Shown in pieces: positions 34,165-43,806 of a stretch of 64,000 nt of DNA; within the stretch, counting starts at the first letter, position 1; each line of letters starts with the position of its first letter. Location: assembly GCA_033085395.1 (NCBI GenBank), contig JANQBS010000048.1:124001-188000 (forward strand), written 5' to 3'. The translations under genes were made by a program, and so were the position numbers. The notes beneath the pieces are model-generated. The model saw only the letters and a program-made list of their open reading frames with translations. It was not told the origin of the DNA and did no database searches. The DNA is from Xanthoparmelia taractica. Its lineage: Eukaryota > Ascomycota > Lecanoromycetes > Lecanorales > Parmeliaceae.

Positions 34165-34649
34165 GCGTCGTCGTGGTAGTTGTGGCGCTGTACGATAGAT
34201 ACCCCCTTTATGGTTCCCTAGAGGCCCCCGTTTCGCCGTTATGTCCTAGTGTTATAAAAGTTCGCATAGATGCTAGCGTTCCCGGTTGTGTTTCTCTTGA
34301 GATGAAGCACTTTGATTCTAGTCGGGAAACCAGCCTTTCGTGTAGATGGGCATCTGGGCTAAGAGCAAGCTTGAGAGGTTTGGGAGAGGGCAGATGAGCT
34401 GGGCATCGAGTCTGCCGGATTACATGTTGCCATGTTCAGAGTGTGTCAGGTTTGGCATGAACGTCCTAAACGGAGTCGGCGATTCAGGACCATGAAGCTG
34501 ATCATGTCGGTGTCTTCCCTTTATTCAAGAGTTCAGAAGAGATACGCTCAGACCCGCGAGCGAGAGAGGATTCGTTGTCATGATGCTGTTGAAGCCATTC
34601 GCCGTCTATTCTATTCTATTGCGTTATCATCAAATCATGTCATCATCCC
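34165..34649. other. 3' intergenic between convergent SYM1 and NPT1
   Basis: About 490 bp with the two 3' ends. No gene recognised. Confidence 0.3.
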
Positions 34650-36311
34650 TCATTCCTGCACCTCAGCCGTCGTTGCTTCCTGGCTCTCGGCTCCCGACCG
34701 TGTCTTCTCGTCACCAGCAGCCCATTTCTTCTCCACATAGCCCAGAGTCTCCTTGACCTTGTTCACGGTGTTCGTGTCGCCGGTGTTCTTTCCAACGTTG
34801 TCGCTGATCTTGATGGCGGGACGGCCGGAGGCGGAGGAGAGTTTGATGACGATGTTGAGTGGTGCGGACTTTTTGCCGGTGGAAAGATGGGTGAAATCAT
34901 CTGGGATCGGTTAGATGGGTCATGACTATTCAGCATCTGGAGACCTACTTGTCAAGAAAGTCCCGATGCCAAAAGTAGGATTGAAGCCAGCTTCTTCTGC
35001 AGCGTGCATGTACTCAAGACACCGCTCGATGTTCAACGAGTCCGAAAACACTATGGTCTTCTTATCTGTAATACCCTCGCTGTCATAGAAATCACGCATC
35101 ACCTTGATGAACTCTAGAGGATTCCCCGAGTCTTGGCGGACGCCCGTGAATGTCTGAGCATAGGAGCGTGGAGGATCTACGTTTGTAACATGAAGTTGTG
35201 AGGACTGGTAGCCAGAAGACGTGGTGTCGACCACGGTATGAGTTGCGGACATAGCTGGAAGCGGCGCTGACGGCAGCTGTGTATCGGTAGTATCCACTTC
35301 CGCTTGGGCTACCGTTGGTAGAGACTTTTTGAAAGCTTTGAGAAAGACGGGCGTGCCAAAAGTGTCCGTCAATGCTATTCCCAGAACACCTTCGCCGAAA
35401 CAGCCGACCCAGTATCTCAACGCTGTTTCATTTGCGTGCTCGTAGTCATTGGTGATGGATGCAATGCCCATGAACCACTCGTGAGCGACAGTGCCAACGG
35501 GTGGAACACCGTATTTCATGGCAAAATGAACATTGCTTGTTCCACTCAATTTGCCCTTCCATTTTTGCTCCGAGGCAATACGGGCCGCCCTTGCCAAGCC
35601 TTGCATTACCAAATCGTGGGTGTGGTAGTCCCTTCTCCGTCGCGTGCCAAATTCCGAGAACACGCATCCATGTTCCATCAGCTTTATGCCCTTAACGTAC
35701 GCTTTCTCTTCTTGCCCTTCATGATTCCAGTCTTTGTCGCAGAAGCGAAAGTACGCTTCACTCGTGAGAGCGAGTAGCGGAATCTCATACAGTATTGTGT
35801 GTAACCATAAGCCCCCAACGTCAAAATGTATATCTCCCAGATCCTTTGCGCTACCGGTATCATTGAGAGGATTGAACAAGACTTTGACTTGTACAGAAGG
35901 TCGTAAGCGAAAAGTGGTGAGGAAGCGTAGGTAGGAGTCACTGAAGTAGGTACAGGTACTCCTAAGGTACTGCAGCTCTTCTGGAGAGAGCGCAATGTTT
36001 CCGAGTTCTGTCATAGCAGATCAGCAGGCTACCAGAATCTACCTTGTGAGCATGGTATACTATTGACCTGCTCCTCTATCCAATGATAAGCTTCCCTATT
36101 CAGTCGCATGTCCGGAGTCCGGTTGGTGAATGCGTAGGTAACATCTTCTTGACATCAGCAAGAGCTCCTGATTTCGTTACGCCAGGCACTCACGGACGTC
36201 AGGAAGGTACTTCAAGATGGCGCATTGCATGGTCAGCTTGTAGAGATCGGTATCGAGTAGAGAGAAGATTCCCTCTGGGAGCTCAGTGAGCGCTGCATGG
36301 TTGGAGCCCAT
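34650..36311 (-). CDS. NPT1: Nicotinate phosphoribosyltransferase
   Basis: Makes nicotinate mononucleotide in NAD salvage. Four exons: 36311-36194, 36147-36061, 36007-34949 and 34900-34650, giving 504 residues. It begins MGSNHAALTELPEGIFSLLD; LLDTDLYKLTMQ and YAFTNRTPDMRL are the conserved N-terminal blocks. Further on are EFGTRRRRD (with the catalytic-loop region), SGTSNVHFAMKYGVPPVGTVAHEW (His at the usual phosphorylation position), RQDSGNPLEF and FSDSLNIERCLEY, and the C-terminal GIGTFLTNDF, which is formed only by splicing. An insert of about 55 residues, rich in Ser, Thr and Pro, lies between DTFGTPVFLKAFKKSL and RQDSGNP; it makes the protein longer than the 429-residue yeast enzyme. Confidence 0.94.
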
Positions 36312-37258
36312 AGCTGCTGCTCTTGAGTTGAATCAAAACGTGAAGAATTGGCCAAAGAAAGAGAACGACTTGTGTGACGAGATACTCGTACTACTAATAC
36401 TTAAAGAGGGTGAGCGGTTTCATGACTATCATGATGCATCATGTTTGACGTGATGTTTTGGGGAAAGCCGCCAGTGTCAAATGCTACACGCTAAGATAAG
36501 ATAACAACCAACTAAGCCAAAGTAGGTGTTTATATCTATGGATCCATCCGGTCTATCTTCATGTCAGTTGGAGGGAACGAGCTTTGTATATCCACTGAGA
36601 TAGTAGCAACTGTGAATTTCCTCGCCTTTTCACCAACTGCCCCTTGATCGTAGAGCGTGGGTGTCGTATTGACTGTTCCCGCTTGGGGCTCCTCCAAAAT
36701 TTCCATTGAAGAGGTATACAAATCTCTCATTATCCTCATGCTTTTCCATGGTTCACCTACCTGCCCAGACTGTCGCAGCAAGTCTCAACCCTTGGTAGGC
36801 CGACTGTCAAATGAGCTTTTACTTGGCTGAGATAAGGCGACCCTTCTTCTTAAGAGCATGGTTTTTAAGGACGCTCATGCTGGGCCTTGACCACGGACCA
36901 AGCCTCCTCCAAGCTTCCCCAAACCATGCTTCAATACCGTATTCTTCTCATTTGGCGCTGAAAATATTTGCGCTCAGGGATTTCTCTTTCAGCCTCAAAT
37001 TGTCTCTCGTCTAAAATATTGCATTTTTCTGCTCTTGCTTTGTGAGGCAATTGAATGTAAGGATTTTTCAAGTGCTCTGCTTGCTTATATATACATATAT
37101 ATACTGCGCTTAATATCTCTTTTTCCTCTTCAGCTCCCTTTCTCTCTCTCTCTCAGACAAATACACGCACACACAAACACACACACACCAAACTCATTCT
37201 CTACGATCCTCTACCCATATCCAGTCTTTGACCCCCGATACAACCTCACGAAATCGCC
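36312..37258. promoter_or_regulatory. Divergent upstream region; strong-looking promoter for the repeat protein gene
   Basis: About 950 bp between NPT1 and the secreted repeat protein. The right end has a TATA-rich element (tatatatacatatatatac, 37086-37104), then a pyrimidine tract (37111-37155) and a CA-rich tract (37163-37190) just before the ATG, an arrangement often seen at highly expressed fungal genes. No gene is supported at 36536-36781. Confidence 0.5.
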
Positions 37259-38926
37259 ATGAAGTTTTTCACCCTCTCTCCAATTGTTGCGCTCCTCATC
37301 TCAGAAGCTATCGCCCTTCCTGCTCGTATTCCAACATCATCTCATGTTCCGGTCTCAAACGATCCCTCGCCTCCAAGGCCTTTTCCCAAGTACTCGTTGG
37401 ACCGCGGAAACCCCTTGGAGGAAAGAGACCCACTATCGCGCTTCCCAACCGATGGAGAGAAAGAAGCCGCTGATCCCTCACCACCTAGACCTTTTCCCGC
37501 TGGTCGCATCGTGGAAGTGAAGGATCCATCACCACCAAGCCTCTTTCCCACGTACCCTTTGATAGAGGGAAACCCACTGGAGGAGAGAGTCCCTTTGGCC
37601 CTGTCAAGATTCCCAACGGATGGAGAAGACGAAGCTCACGACCCTTCCCCTCCTCGACCTTTCCCCGCCGGTCGTATCGTCGAAGTGGAGAAGGCTTCAC
37701 CACCACCAGAACAAAGAGAGCCTTCAGAACCACACAAGCTGGTCGAAACGATCACGGCAGTCATTGATACAGCGTCTCCAAGTCCCTCTCCCGGATACTC
37801 GCTCGACGGAGGAAACCTACTGGAAGAGAGGGACCCACTGTCACGCTTCCCCACCGATAATGAAAAAGAAGCCGCTGACCCTTCACCACCTCGCCCGTTC
37901 CCCCTTGGCCGCCTCGGAGACGACAAGAACCCTCCACGCAGCGAAATCATCGAGCCCCGCATCCCATCACGTCTCCTACGCACCACAGAGGGCTCCCAGG
38001 CCGAAGCCAACGACCCCTCACCACCTAGGCCATTCCCTGCAGGCCGTCTTGTAGAGGCGAATGACTCGTCACCAAGCCGCACACTCGAACCTCGCACCCC
38101 ATCACCTCTCCTCCGCACCACCGAAGGTTCCGAAGCCGAAGCCAATGACCCCTCGCCACCAAGACCTTTCCCTGCCGGCCACCCTGCGGACATTGAGCCC
38201 CGAGCCGAAGATCTTCCTGCCCATCGCGGACACGGAGGCTACTTTCCGCCGTCGAACCCACCCGCCTCGGAACCCACCGCCCCAGCCATGGACGCCGACT
38301 TTGAAAACGCCGACTTGGTCAAACGCCGATGCCCCGTCATGGTGAAATGCCCTGGATCCTCTTTGCCCCCCTTTGCAGATGCCGTCTTTGACATCGACGT
38401 CCGCCCATCCACCACCTCCGCCTCAACCGCAATCGCAACCATACTCGACGATGGTATCGCACACCGCTACCTCATGCCTCCCCACATCCCCATACCCACG
38501 CGCCCACTCCACACAAACATCCCCACCGCCCACCACCGCATCCCCTTCGCCACGGCCTTTGCCCCTCCTCGTCCAACCTCCACCTCCACATCCACCTCCA
38601 CATCCACCTCCACATCCACCTCCACATCCACCTCATCCACCACCATAACCGCAACCATCACCACCACGCCCCCGCCCTCCTGCACAACAACCCTCACATC
38701 AATCCACTACCACCACCTCCACAACGTCAGCGCCGCCCTCACCGTCCACAACGCCACCGCCACCTTCACCCGCTCCGTCGACTGCGGCGGCTGCGCCCTC
38801 ACGGTCACGACGCTCGATGTCGGCAATAACGGGCCGCAGGTGTCGGGGTCGAGATCTACGGTTACGGTCGAGAGGACTAGGATGGTGGTTGCGCCGGTTT
38901 GTAGTGGTGCGTCGGAGGTTGTGTGA
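37259..38926 (+). CDS. Secreted proline-rich repeat precursor with cysteine-containing C-terminal domain
   Basis: Single exon, 555 codons. Signal peptide MKFFTLSPIVALLISEAIALPA. Residues 35-310 carry eight imperfect repeats of D-P-S-P-P-R-P-F-P, beginning at residues 35, 72, 89, 128, 207, 252, 269 and 297, separated by acidic spacers such as NPLEERDPLSRFPTDGE. A dibasic KRR at 355-357 could be a kexin site; it is followed by RCPVMVKCPGSS. Then comes a Thr-Ser dipeptide tract (residues ~440-463, from a 12-bp DNA repeat) and a C-terminal domain with SCTTTLTSIHYHH and VDCGGCALTVTT. The Ser/Thr tract suggests heavy O-glycosylation and wall association, but no GPI signal is clear at the end. The function is unknown. 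Confidence 0.8.
   Translation: MKFFTLSPIVALLISEAIALPARIPTSSHVPVSNDPSPPRPFPKYSLDRGNPLEERDPLSRFPTDGEKEAADPSPPRPFPAGRIVEVKDPSPPSLFPTYPLIEGNPLEERVPLALSRFPTDGEDEAHDPSPPRPFPAGRIVEVEKASPPPEQREPSEPHKLVETITAVIDTASPSPSPGYSLDGGNLLEERDPLSRFPTDNEKEAADPSPPRPFPLGRLGDDKNPPRSEIIEPRIPSRLLRTTEGSQAEANDPSPPRPFPAGRLVEANDSSPSRTLEPRTPSPLLRTTEGSEAEANDPSPPRPFPAGHPADIEPRAEDLPAHRGHGGYFPPSNPPASEPTAPAMDADFENADLVKRRCPVMVKCPGSSLPPFADAVFDIDVRPSTTSASTAIATILDDGIAHRYLMPPHIPIPTRPLHTNIPTAHHRIPFATAFAPPRPTSTSTSTSTSTSTSTSTSTSSTTITATITTTPPPSCTTTLTSIHYHHLHNVSAALTVHNATATFTRSVDCGGCALTVTTLDVGNNGPQVSGSRSTVTVERTRMVVAPVCSGASEVV
38578..38634 (+). repeat. 12-bp tandem repeat inside the secreted precursor gene
   Basis: About 4.5 copies of cctccacatcca, encoding Thr-Ser dipeptides. 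Because the unit is a multiple of three, copy-number change would keep the frame. Confidence 0.85.
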
Positions 38927-39537
38927 GTGTGGGATACTTTGTCTTTTGGGGAGGAGGAGGAAGGGGAGAAGCTGTGGGGGGGGGGGGAACCTCTGGGTTC
39001 CATCTCGAGGCTTTGATTATGACTTGAGTGTCGCGAGTACATTGCCTCTCCTGGCCAGGGCATGCTCCAGGTCCTTTTGGTACGAGTGTGTGTTTCGGTG
39101 CATCATGCGATGCAAAGCATCGTATGATCACATCTGGTGCGATCATCATGTAACGAGTTCCTTTTGTTCTTTCCTTTTTCCTTCGTCAGATAGATGGATA
39201 GATAGTTTTTCCACCGATGAGAGACATGAAATCATTTCCCTCTTGAAGGGATACTGATGATGAATTACACCCTCGTCCATGCCATCATCATTCATACCAA
39301 CATCATCCATAATACCATCTTCCATATCATCATCATCATCATCCATACTATCCTCGCTCATACCATCATCGCTTGTCTTCGATGCGTTACGAGATCCCCA
39401 AACAATGAATTATGCCCTCGATCATACCATCATTAGCCATATCATCATCGTTCATAACATGATCTCCTGTCCGTGACGCCTCACGTCTCCATTTCCCAGT
39501 GCTGTGCAATACCTGCTCGCCGTACCGTAATCTTTCC
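38927..39537. repeat. 3' intergenic with ATC/ATG-rich minisatellite
   Basis: About 610 bp between convergent genes. Between roughly 39262 and 39460 there is an imperfect array of catcat and catacc units, including a pure CAT run near 39328-39342. A G-run lies at 38977-38987. No gene recognised. Confidence 0.6.
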
Positions 39538-41564
39538 TCACAGTCCATCCGCCATCCTTAACGCCCTAACCACCTGCTCAAAGAAGACCTTTGCGATTAT
39601 CGGCGGCACGGCGTTCCCAATCTGTTTGCGCTCTCCCCTCCCAAAGCGATGTTCGAGCGGGAAACCCTGCAGACACGCCAGTTCCCGCACGGTGAAACAA
39701 CGCGTGCCCGACGGGTGGTAGTTGATGCTGCCGCTGCAGGTGATTGTGTTCCTGAGCGGCCGGTTGCTGGAGAAGGCAGGTTTTCTCAACCTGGCCATCA
39801 GGTGCGGGCTGTGGTTTGGGAAGTTGCGGGGGATGCGGCCGATTGCGTCGTTCACGGTGTTGTATTTGGGAAGGTTAGGGAAGAGGTGGAGGTCTTCTTG
39901 TCTGCAGTGTGTAGGCTTGGGAAAGTCAGGGAGTGTTTCGCCTGGGCTGGAATATCTTGCAGTCAGTAACAGGACCATGGAAGTTGTGGAAATAGTGGAG
40001 GTTACCAGGACGCAAAGAGGAAAAGTCTTTTTCTAGGCTGTGGTAGGCCAAAGTCCTGCAGGTTGAAGACCTTCCATCGGACACTGAAGCCAAATTTTGT
40101 CAAGCTTTGGATCATAGCGTTAAACCATGGCAGATGATCCCCAGTGCGAGTCAGGCCGAAAGTTTCCTCTAGGGTTACGATCCGCGGTCTCGTCTTCTTG
40201 AGTAGTTCGTCTATGGCAAGAAAGCTAGCCTCGTTGCTCTCATCGTTCGGTCCGACGCGAGTTTTTGCAGGCGAGAATGTCTGACATGGTGGCGATAAGT
40301 GGAGAACATCGACTTTATAATCCTCGTTGAGGGCGGTGATGAAGTCATTGACTGCGATCCCCTCGCAGCGGGCATAAGGAAAGTTCGCATGGTATGTAGC
40401 AATTGCACGAGAGTCTTGATCGAAACCCCACGCAACGCGGAGACCTGCACCATGAGCTCCTCGTGAAGCTCCACCACAGCCACAAAATGCATCTCCAAAT
40501 GTATATGTCTGTCGTCGCCCCCCACGCCTAGGCATATCAATCGGGCGATAGTGAAATCCCAGGGGATCGATGAAACGACATCTCATCCGCTCCTTGCGAT
40601 CGAAGGCTTCTTCTATATCAAGCCATCCTGGAGAATCTCCTCCTTTGGTCGTAGGCCCTCGATAATCATATCTTAACTGGTCTTGTAGAACAGAACATCC
40701 ATCATCTGACTCGTCATCCGTAATCCTCCTCAGGAAACCCTCATTCTTGCTGACCATCAAGTATATCCATCGACAGACTAGTCGACTGTGATTGACGATG
40801 TAGTCCTTGCCTAATCTGATGCTTTCTGGATCCGTTGTACGATAGCTTAGAGCGGGAAACTGCTGATTTGTTCTGACGAGATCCCTAATCTTGACGACTG
40901 CAGCAAGTTTGATAACTTCAATACTCTGATCAAGCATATCGCGACGGTCAGTTTTGTCGAGCTTTAGAATCAACGCGACCTCGTTCCGATTGCGCTCCAG
41001 CAGACCATTCAGTGTTAGAGCTCGCTGAAGTCGAAAGCCTTTCAAGAAGATCTCACCCGTCCTAGGGTCTTCCACTATGGCTTTGATTCTTAGGAAAGTC
41101 CCGTCTACCATCTCAACGGTCTTGCCGGGTTTCAAGGTCCGTCCGTTGTAACTATAAGTCTGTAGTACTTTATGGCTATTGTCTCGAAAGCTCTCGATTA
41201 TAATCCGACCCGAACGCCAGTATTGCTTGATGGAAATCACACGAAGGAAATTTCCTTCTTGATCTTGAAAGCTTCTACCCATTTGGAAAGTACGGCCATT
41301 CTGCGTGTGAGTCTGAAACTCTCGGAAGCTGGTAGCTGGAGCTCTGACTTGACGTCGCCTTCGACCAGCCTCAAACGAAAAGGGTGTAGTTCGTTCAACG
41401 ATCTCGTCCCCCAGAAGTGTACCGTCGCTTTCGTCGTCATCATCGCTATCTATGTGTATGATGTTTCGGTTTGAGGTAAATGCACCGGCATCATCCATGT
41501 TCATATCCATATCTGAGGTGGCAATTCCAGTTGGAGGGTCAGCGTCCTCCATATACGCATCCAT
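39538..41564 (-). CDS. rid: RID/Masc1-type DNA cytosine methyltransferase
   Basis: Putative enzyme of repeat-induced point mutation or methylation induced premeiotically. Two exons, 41564-40006 and 39946-39538, give 655 residues. The acceptor attccag restores FASCPGETLPDFPKPTH; the nearer gcaag would give a stop. An acidic N-tail and a BAH-like domain (about 130-215) precede the catalytic domain. Methyltransferase motifs: I, DAFCGCGG (358-365); IV, SPPCQTFSP with Cys427; VI, EET (466-468) in place of the usual ENV, like the EQT reported for RID/Masc1; VIII, QPRKRLF (509-515); IX, RELACLQGFP; and X, KQIGNAVPP. All are intact, so activity is likely. The EET variant and BAH layout set it apart from the Dim-2 and DNMT5 groups. 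Confidence 0.88.
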
Positions 41565-41832
41565 GTCTCATGCGAAAGCGAGCATGGTGATAGATGAGGT
41601 GGTCGAGACAGTAGCGATGGTGAGTGTTAATGTTTTCAACGATGACTTGATGAGAGGAAGGTGAAAGATTGTGAATAGTAGACTCTTCGATCAAGAAGTG
41701 AGGTTTGGAAAATTGGAGCCTGACGTCAGATCTGGATAATGATACCACCATTCTTCACCTCATTCGGTGTCAATTCTCAATCTGTGGACATGTAGTTCTA
41801 TCTTATCGATCTGTAATCGTCCCTGCTAACGC

Positions 41833-43407
41833 TCAATCTCTTCTTCTGGATCTGCGAGATGATCGCCTTCGCTCTGAGTGCTTGCTGTTGTTGTATATCC
41901 AAGACTTCTTGCCCTCAATCGGCTCAAGAAAGCCATCGACGTGAACGCCCCCCACTGTTACACTCTCAAACCTATTGCTAGGACTCTTATTTTCTCTGCA
42001 TGTGTCGCTTTGGTTCTGTTCACGGAAGACAAGGGAAGGAGCATTTGGTAGATACAGCTGCTCCTCCCAAACCGTCCGACCTTCCGGAAGAGTTCTGAAT
42101 TTGATACCCTCCTCAAGGAGAGTGGCACATCGAGCAGTAGCGCTTCCTACCACGTTCTGTTGCCACCCAATCATAGAAGCAATGCCCAGCACATCACTCC
42201 AATCTCGAAGACCTAAGCGCCCCTTACGATCACGGAATTGTTGACTCTGCGATCTGCGCGAGGAAAATCTGGCGCGGTGCACTTTGGGTTGCGAAGTCGA
42301 CATCCTTCTGCTAGGATTGGAGTCATCGGAGCCGGAGCTAAGATGATCTGGCACGTCATGACTTGGTTCTGCACCCTCATCGGCTTTGGATGCTTTCCGT
42401 TTCCTTTTCCTGGGCCTGCCTCTGAGTTTAGTTCGCTCGCTTGTTTGGCCAGGAGACTCGGTGCCAGAGTCTTCAACAAGCAGATAGGCACTCCTAGCAT
42501 GGTGGAGTCCTAAAAGTAGATCATCTAGTCTGGTCATCATGTGCTGTACTGTAACCTGTAAAATCTCGCTGGCGCGTTGGTCGTCAGCCATGACGATAGG
42601 TTTCTGGCCAAGAATCTCATCATCTTGTATATCATAAGAATTCCCGGGGGGATCTCTTCCTAAGCCTTGAGATTGCTGTCCTCTAGGTATAGTAGTTAGC
42701 GCTGCTTGCGGCGAACTCTTCCGCTGTCGATCCTGAAACCGCTCTTTAGCTTTCCGTAAGACTTGAGCAACAAGCATCTCCTGTAGATGCTGGCTAGGTC
42801 TTCTTGGGCTCGAGTGGGACAGCTCACTGAGCTTGGTGCCTTCCTCCCAACGCGCTTCTTCATGCTCTCGGGGAACAATGCTAGGCGGTAAAGGCCAGGC
42901 TGCCCAGATCTTGGGCGGGACCCATTCCGAGCCTTCGTTCGCTTCTCCTGGTCTTTCTGAGGTTTGGATTGGCTGACCTGGATCTCGAATGCGGTTTCTC
43001 TGTCTTAGCTTGAAGGAATTGTACAGATGGACGCTAAGATTCTTCGCCCGTAGTTGATTAAGACTGGTTGCTAGGTCTCTCTCGGCAGCAGTCCAGTTCC
43101 GCCAAGTGGAGGGTGGTCCATGGAATTTATTTGGCCGGGATGGCGAATTTGTCGAGTCGTGCGACTCTCCGTTCAGCTCTTTTTCTGCACTGAAATTTTT
43201 GGTTGCATGATCATCGACAAGACTAAGTTTTCTACGGGATGATGGTAGGCCAGATGCGTCAGACATGTGCTCAGATCCTGACTCCAAGTCTAGATCTTCC
43301 CCTGCAGCATGATATTCAGCCGGTTGCTGCGCTGATTGCAACGGTGGAGAGGATGGAACTTGCGTATCCTCAGCCTCGGGAGACGACATGCCCGCAACCT
43401 CTAGCAT
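41833..43407 (-). CDS. RRN9: RNA polymerase I transcription initiation factor Rrn9-like
   Basis: Single-exon, 524 residues. The first Met is at 43407, with a second (MSSPEAEDTQ) six codons on. The region WTAAERDLATSLNQLRAKNLSVHLYNSFKLR (about 105-135) and the following WAAWPLPPSIVPRE match the Rrn9 domain of the upstream activating factor for rDNA. Near the C-terminus, GLRDWSDVLGIASMIGW and a Cys/Leu helix (ARCATLLEEGIKF) recur in filamentous-fungal homologues. The rest is acidic and disordered, with strongly basic patches (RGRPRKRKRKAS). No DNA-binding motif is obvious. The assignment rests on the Rrn9-like blocks alone. Confidence 0.72.
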   Translation of the reverse strand: MLEVAGMSSPEAEDTQVPSSPPLQSAQQPAEYHAAGEDLDLESGSEHMSDASGLPSSRRKLSLVDDHATKNFSAEKELNGESHDSTNSPSRPNKFHGPPSTWRNWTAAERDLATSLNQLRAKNLSVHLYNSFKLRQRNRIRDPGQPIQTSERPGEANEGSEWVPPKIWAAWPLPPSIVPREHEEARWEEGTKLSELSHSSPRRPSQHLQEMLVAQVLRKAKERFQDRQRKSSPQAALTTIPRGQQSQGLGRDPPGNSYDIQDDEILGQKPIVMADDQRASEILQVTVQHMMTRLDDLLLGLHHARSAYLLVEDSGTESPGQTSERTKLRGRPRKRKRKASKADEGAEPSHDVPDHLSSGSDDSNPSRRMSTSQPKVHRARFSSRRSQSQQFRDRKGRLGLRDWSDVLGIASMIGWQQNVVGSATARCATLLEEGIKFRTLPEGRTVWEEQLYLPNAPSLVFREQNQSDTCRENKSPSNRFESVTVGGVHVDGFLEPIEGKKSWIYNNSKHSERRRSSRRSRRRD

Positions 43408-43806
43408 GGTCGAACTAGCGTATAATCATTCTCTACGGCGTTCTGCCACCATTGATGCTGCGGGAAATGATTGTTTTTTGGGTAAATGTCGCCGTTCGAT
43501 TTATGTGGTTGCGTGGCAAAGTTTACTAACTCAAGAAGTGTTGTCTGCTCGAGTCTCCTTACCCTGGTATACAGAAAAACTCAATCAAAAGGCTACAGTT
43601 GAACAACGCTCAAATCTTAGGAAGTTGTAATGCCATGACACGCAAGCACTGATAGTTGCGCGAATTACGTGGTCCTTCGGACACACAAGGTGTCAAAGAT
43701 TACACTGAGCTCCTGCACGGGACATCTTGGCTTTGCTTACAAGACAGAATTAAGTACGTATATAACTACATCATAAGAGCTAACACGCTGCTTATTGTGC
43801 CCTCGC
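43408..43806. other. Intergenic between RRN9 and SAC1
   Basis: About 400 bp, promoter side of RRN9 and 3' flank of SAC1. No gene seen. Confidence 0.3.

Noticed and set aside
37342..38193. Gly-rich minus-strand open frames
   Set aside because: Antisense of the proline-rich repeats, no start context or homology.
37259..38926. RiPP (dikaritin-type) precursor
   Set aside because: Repeats are not flanked by dibasic sites and no UstY-like, tyrosinase or peptidase gene lies nearby.
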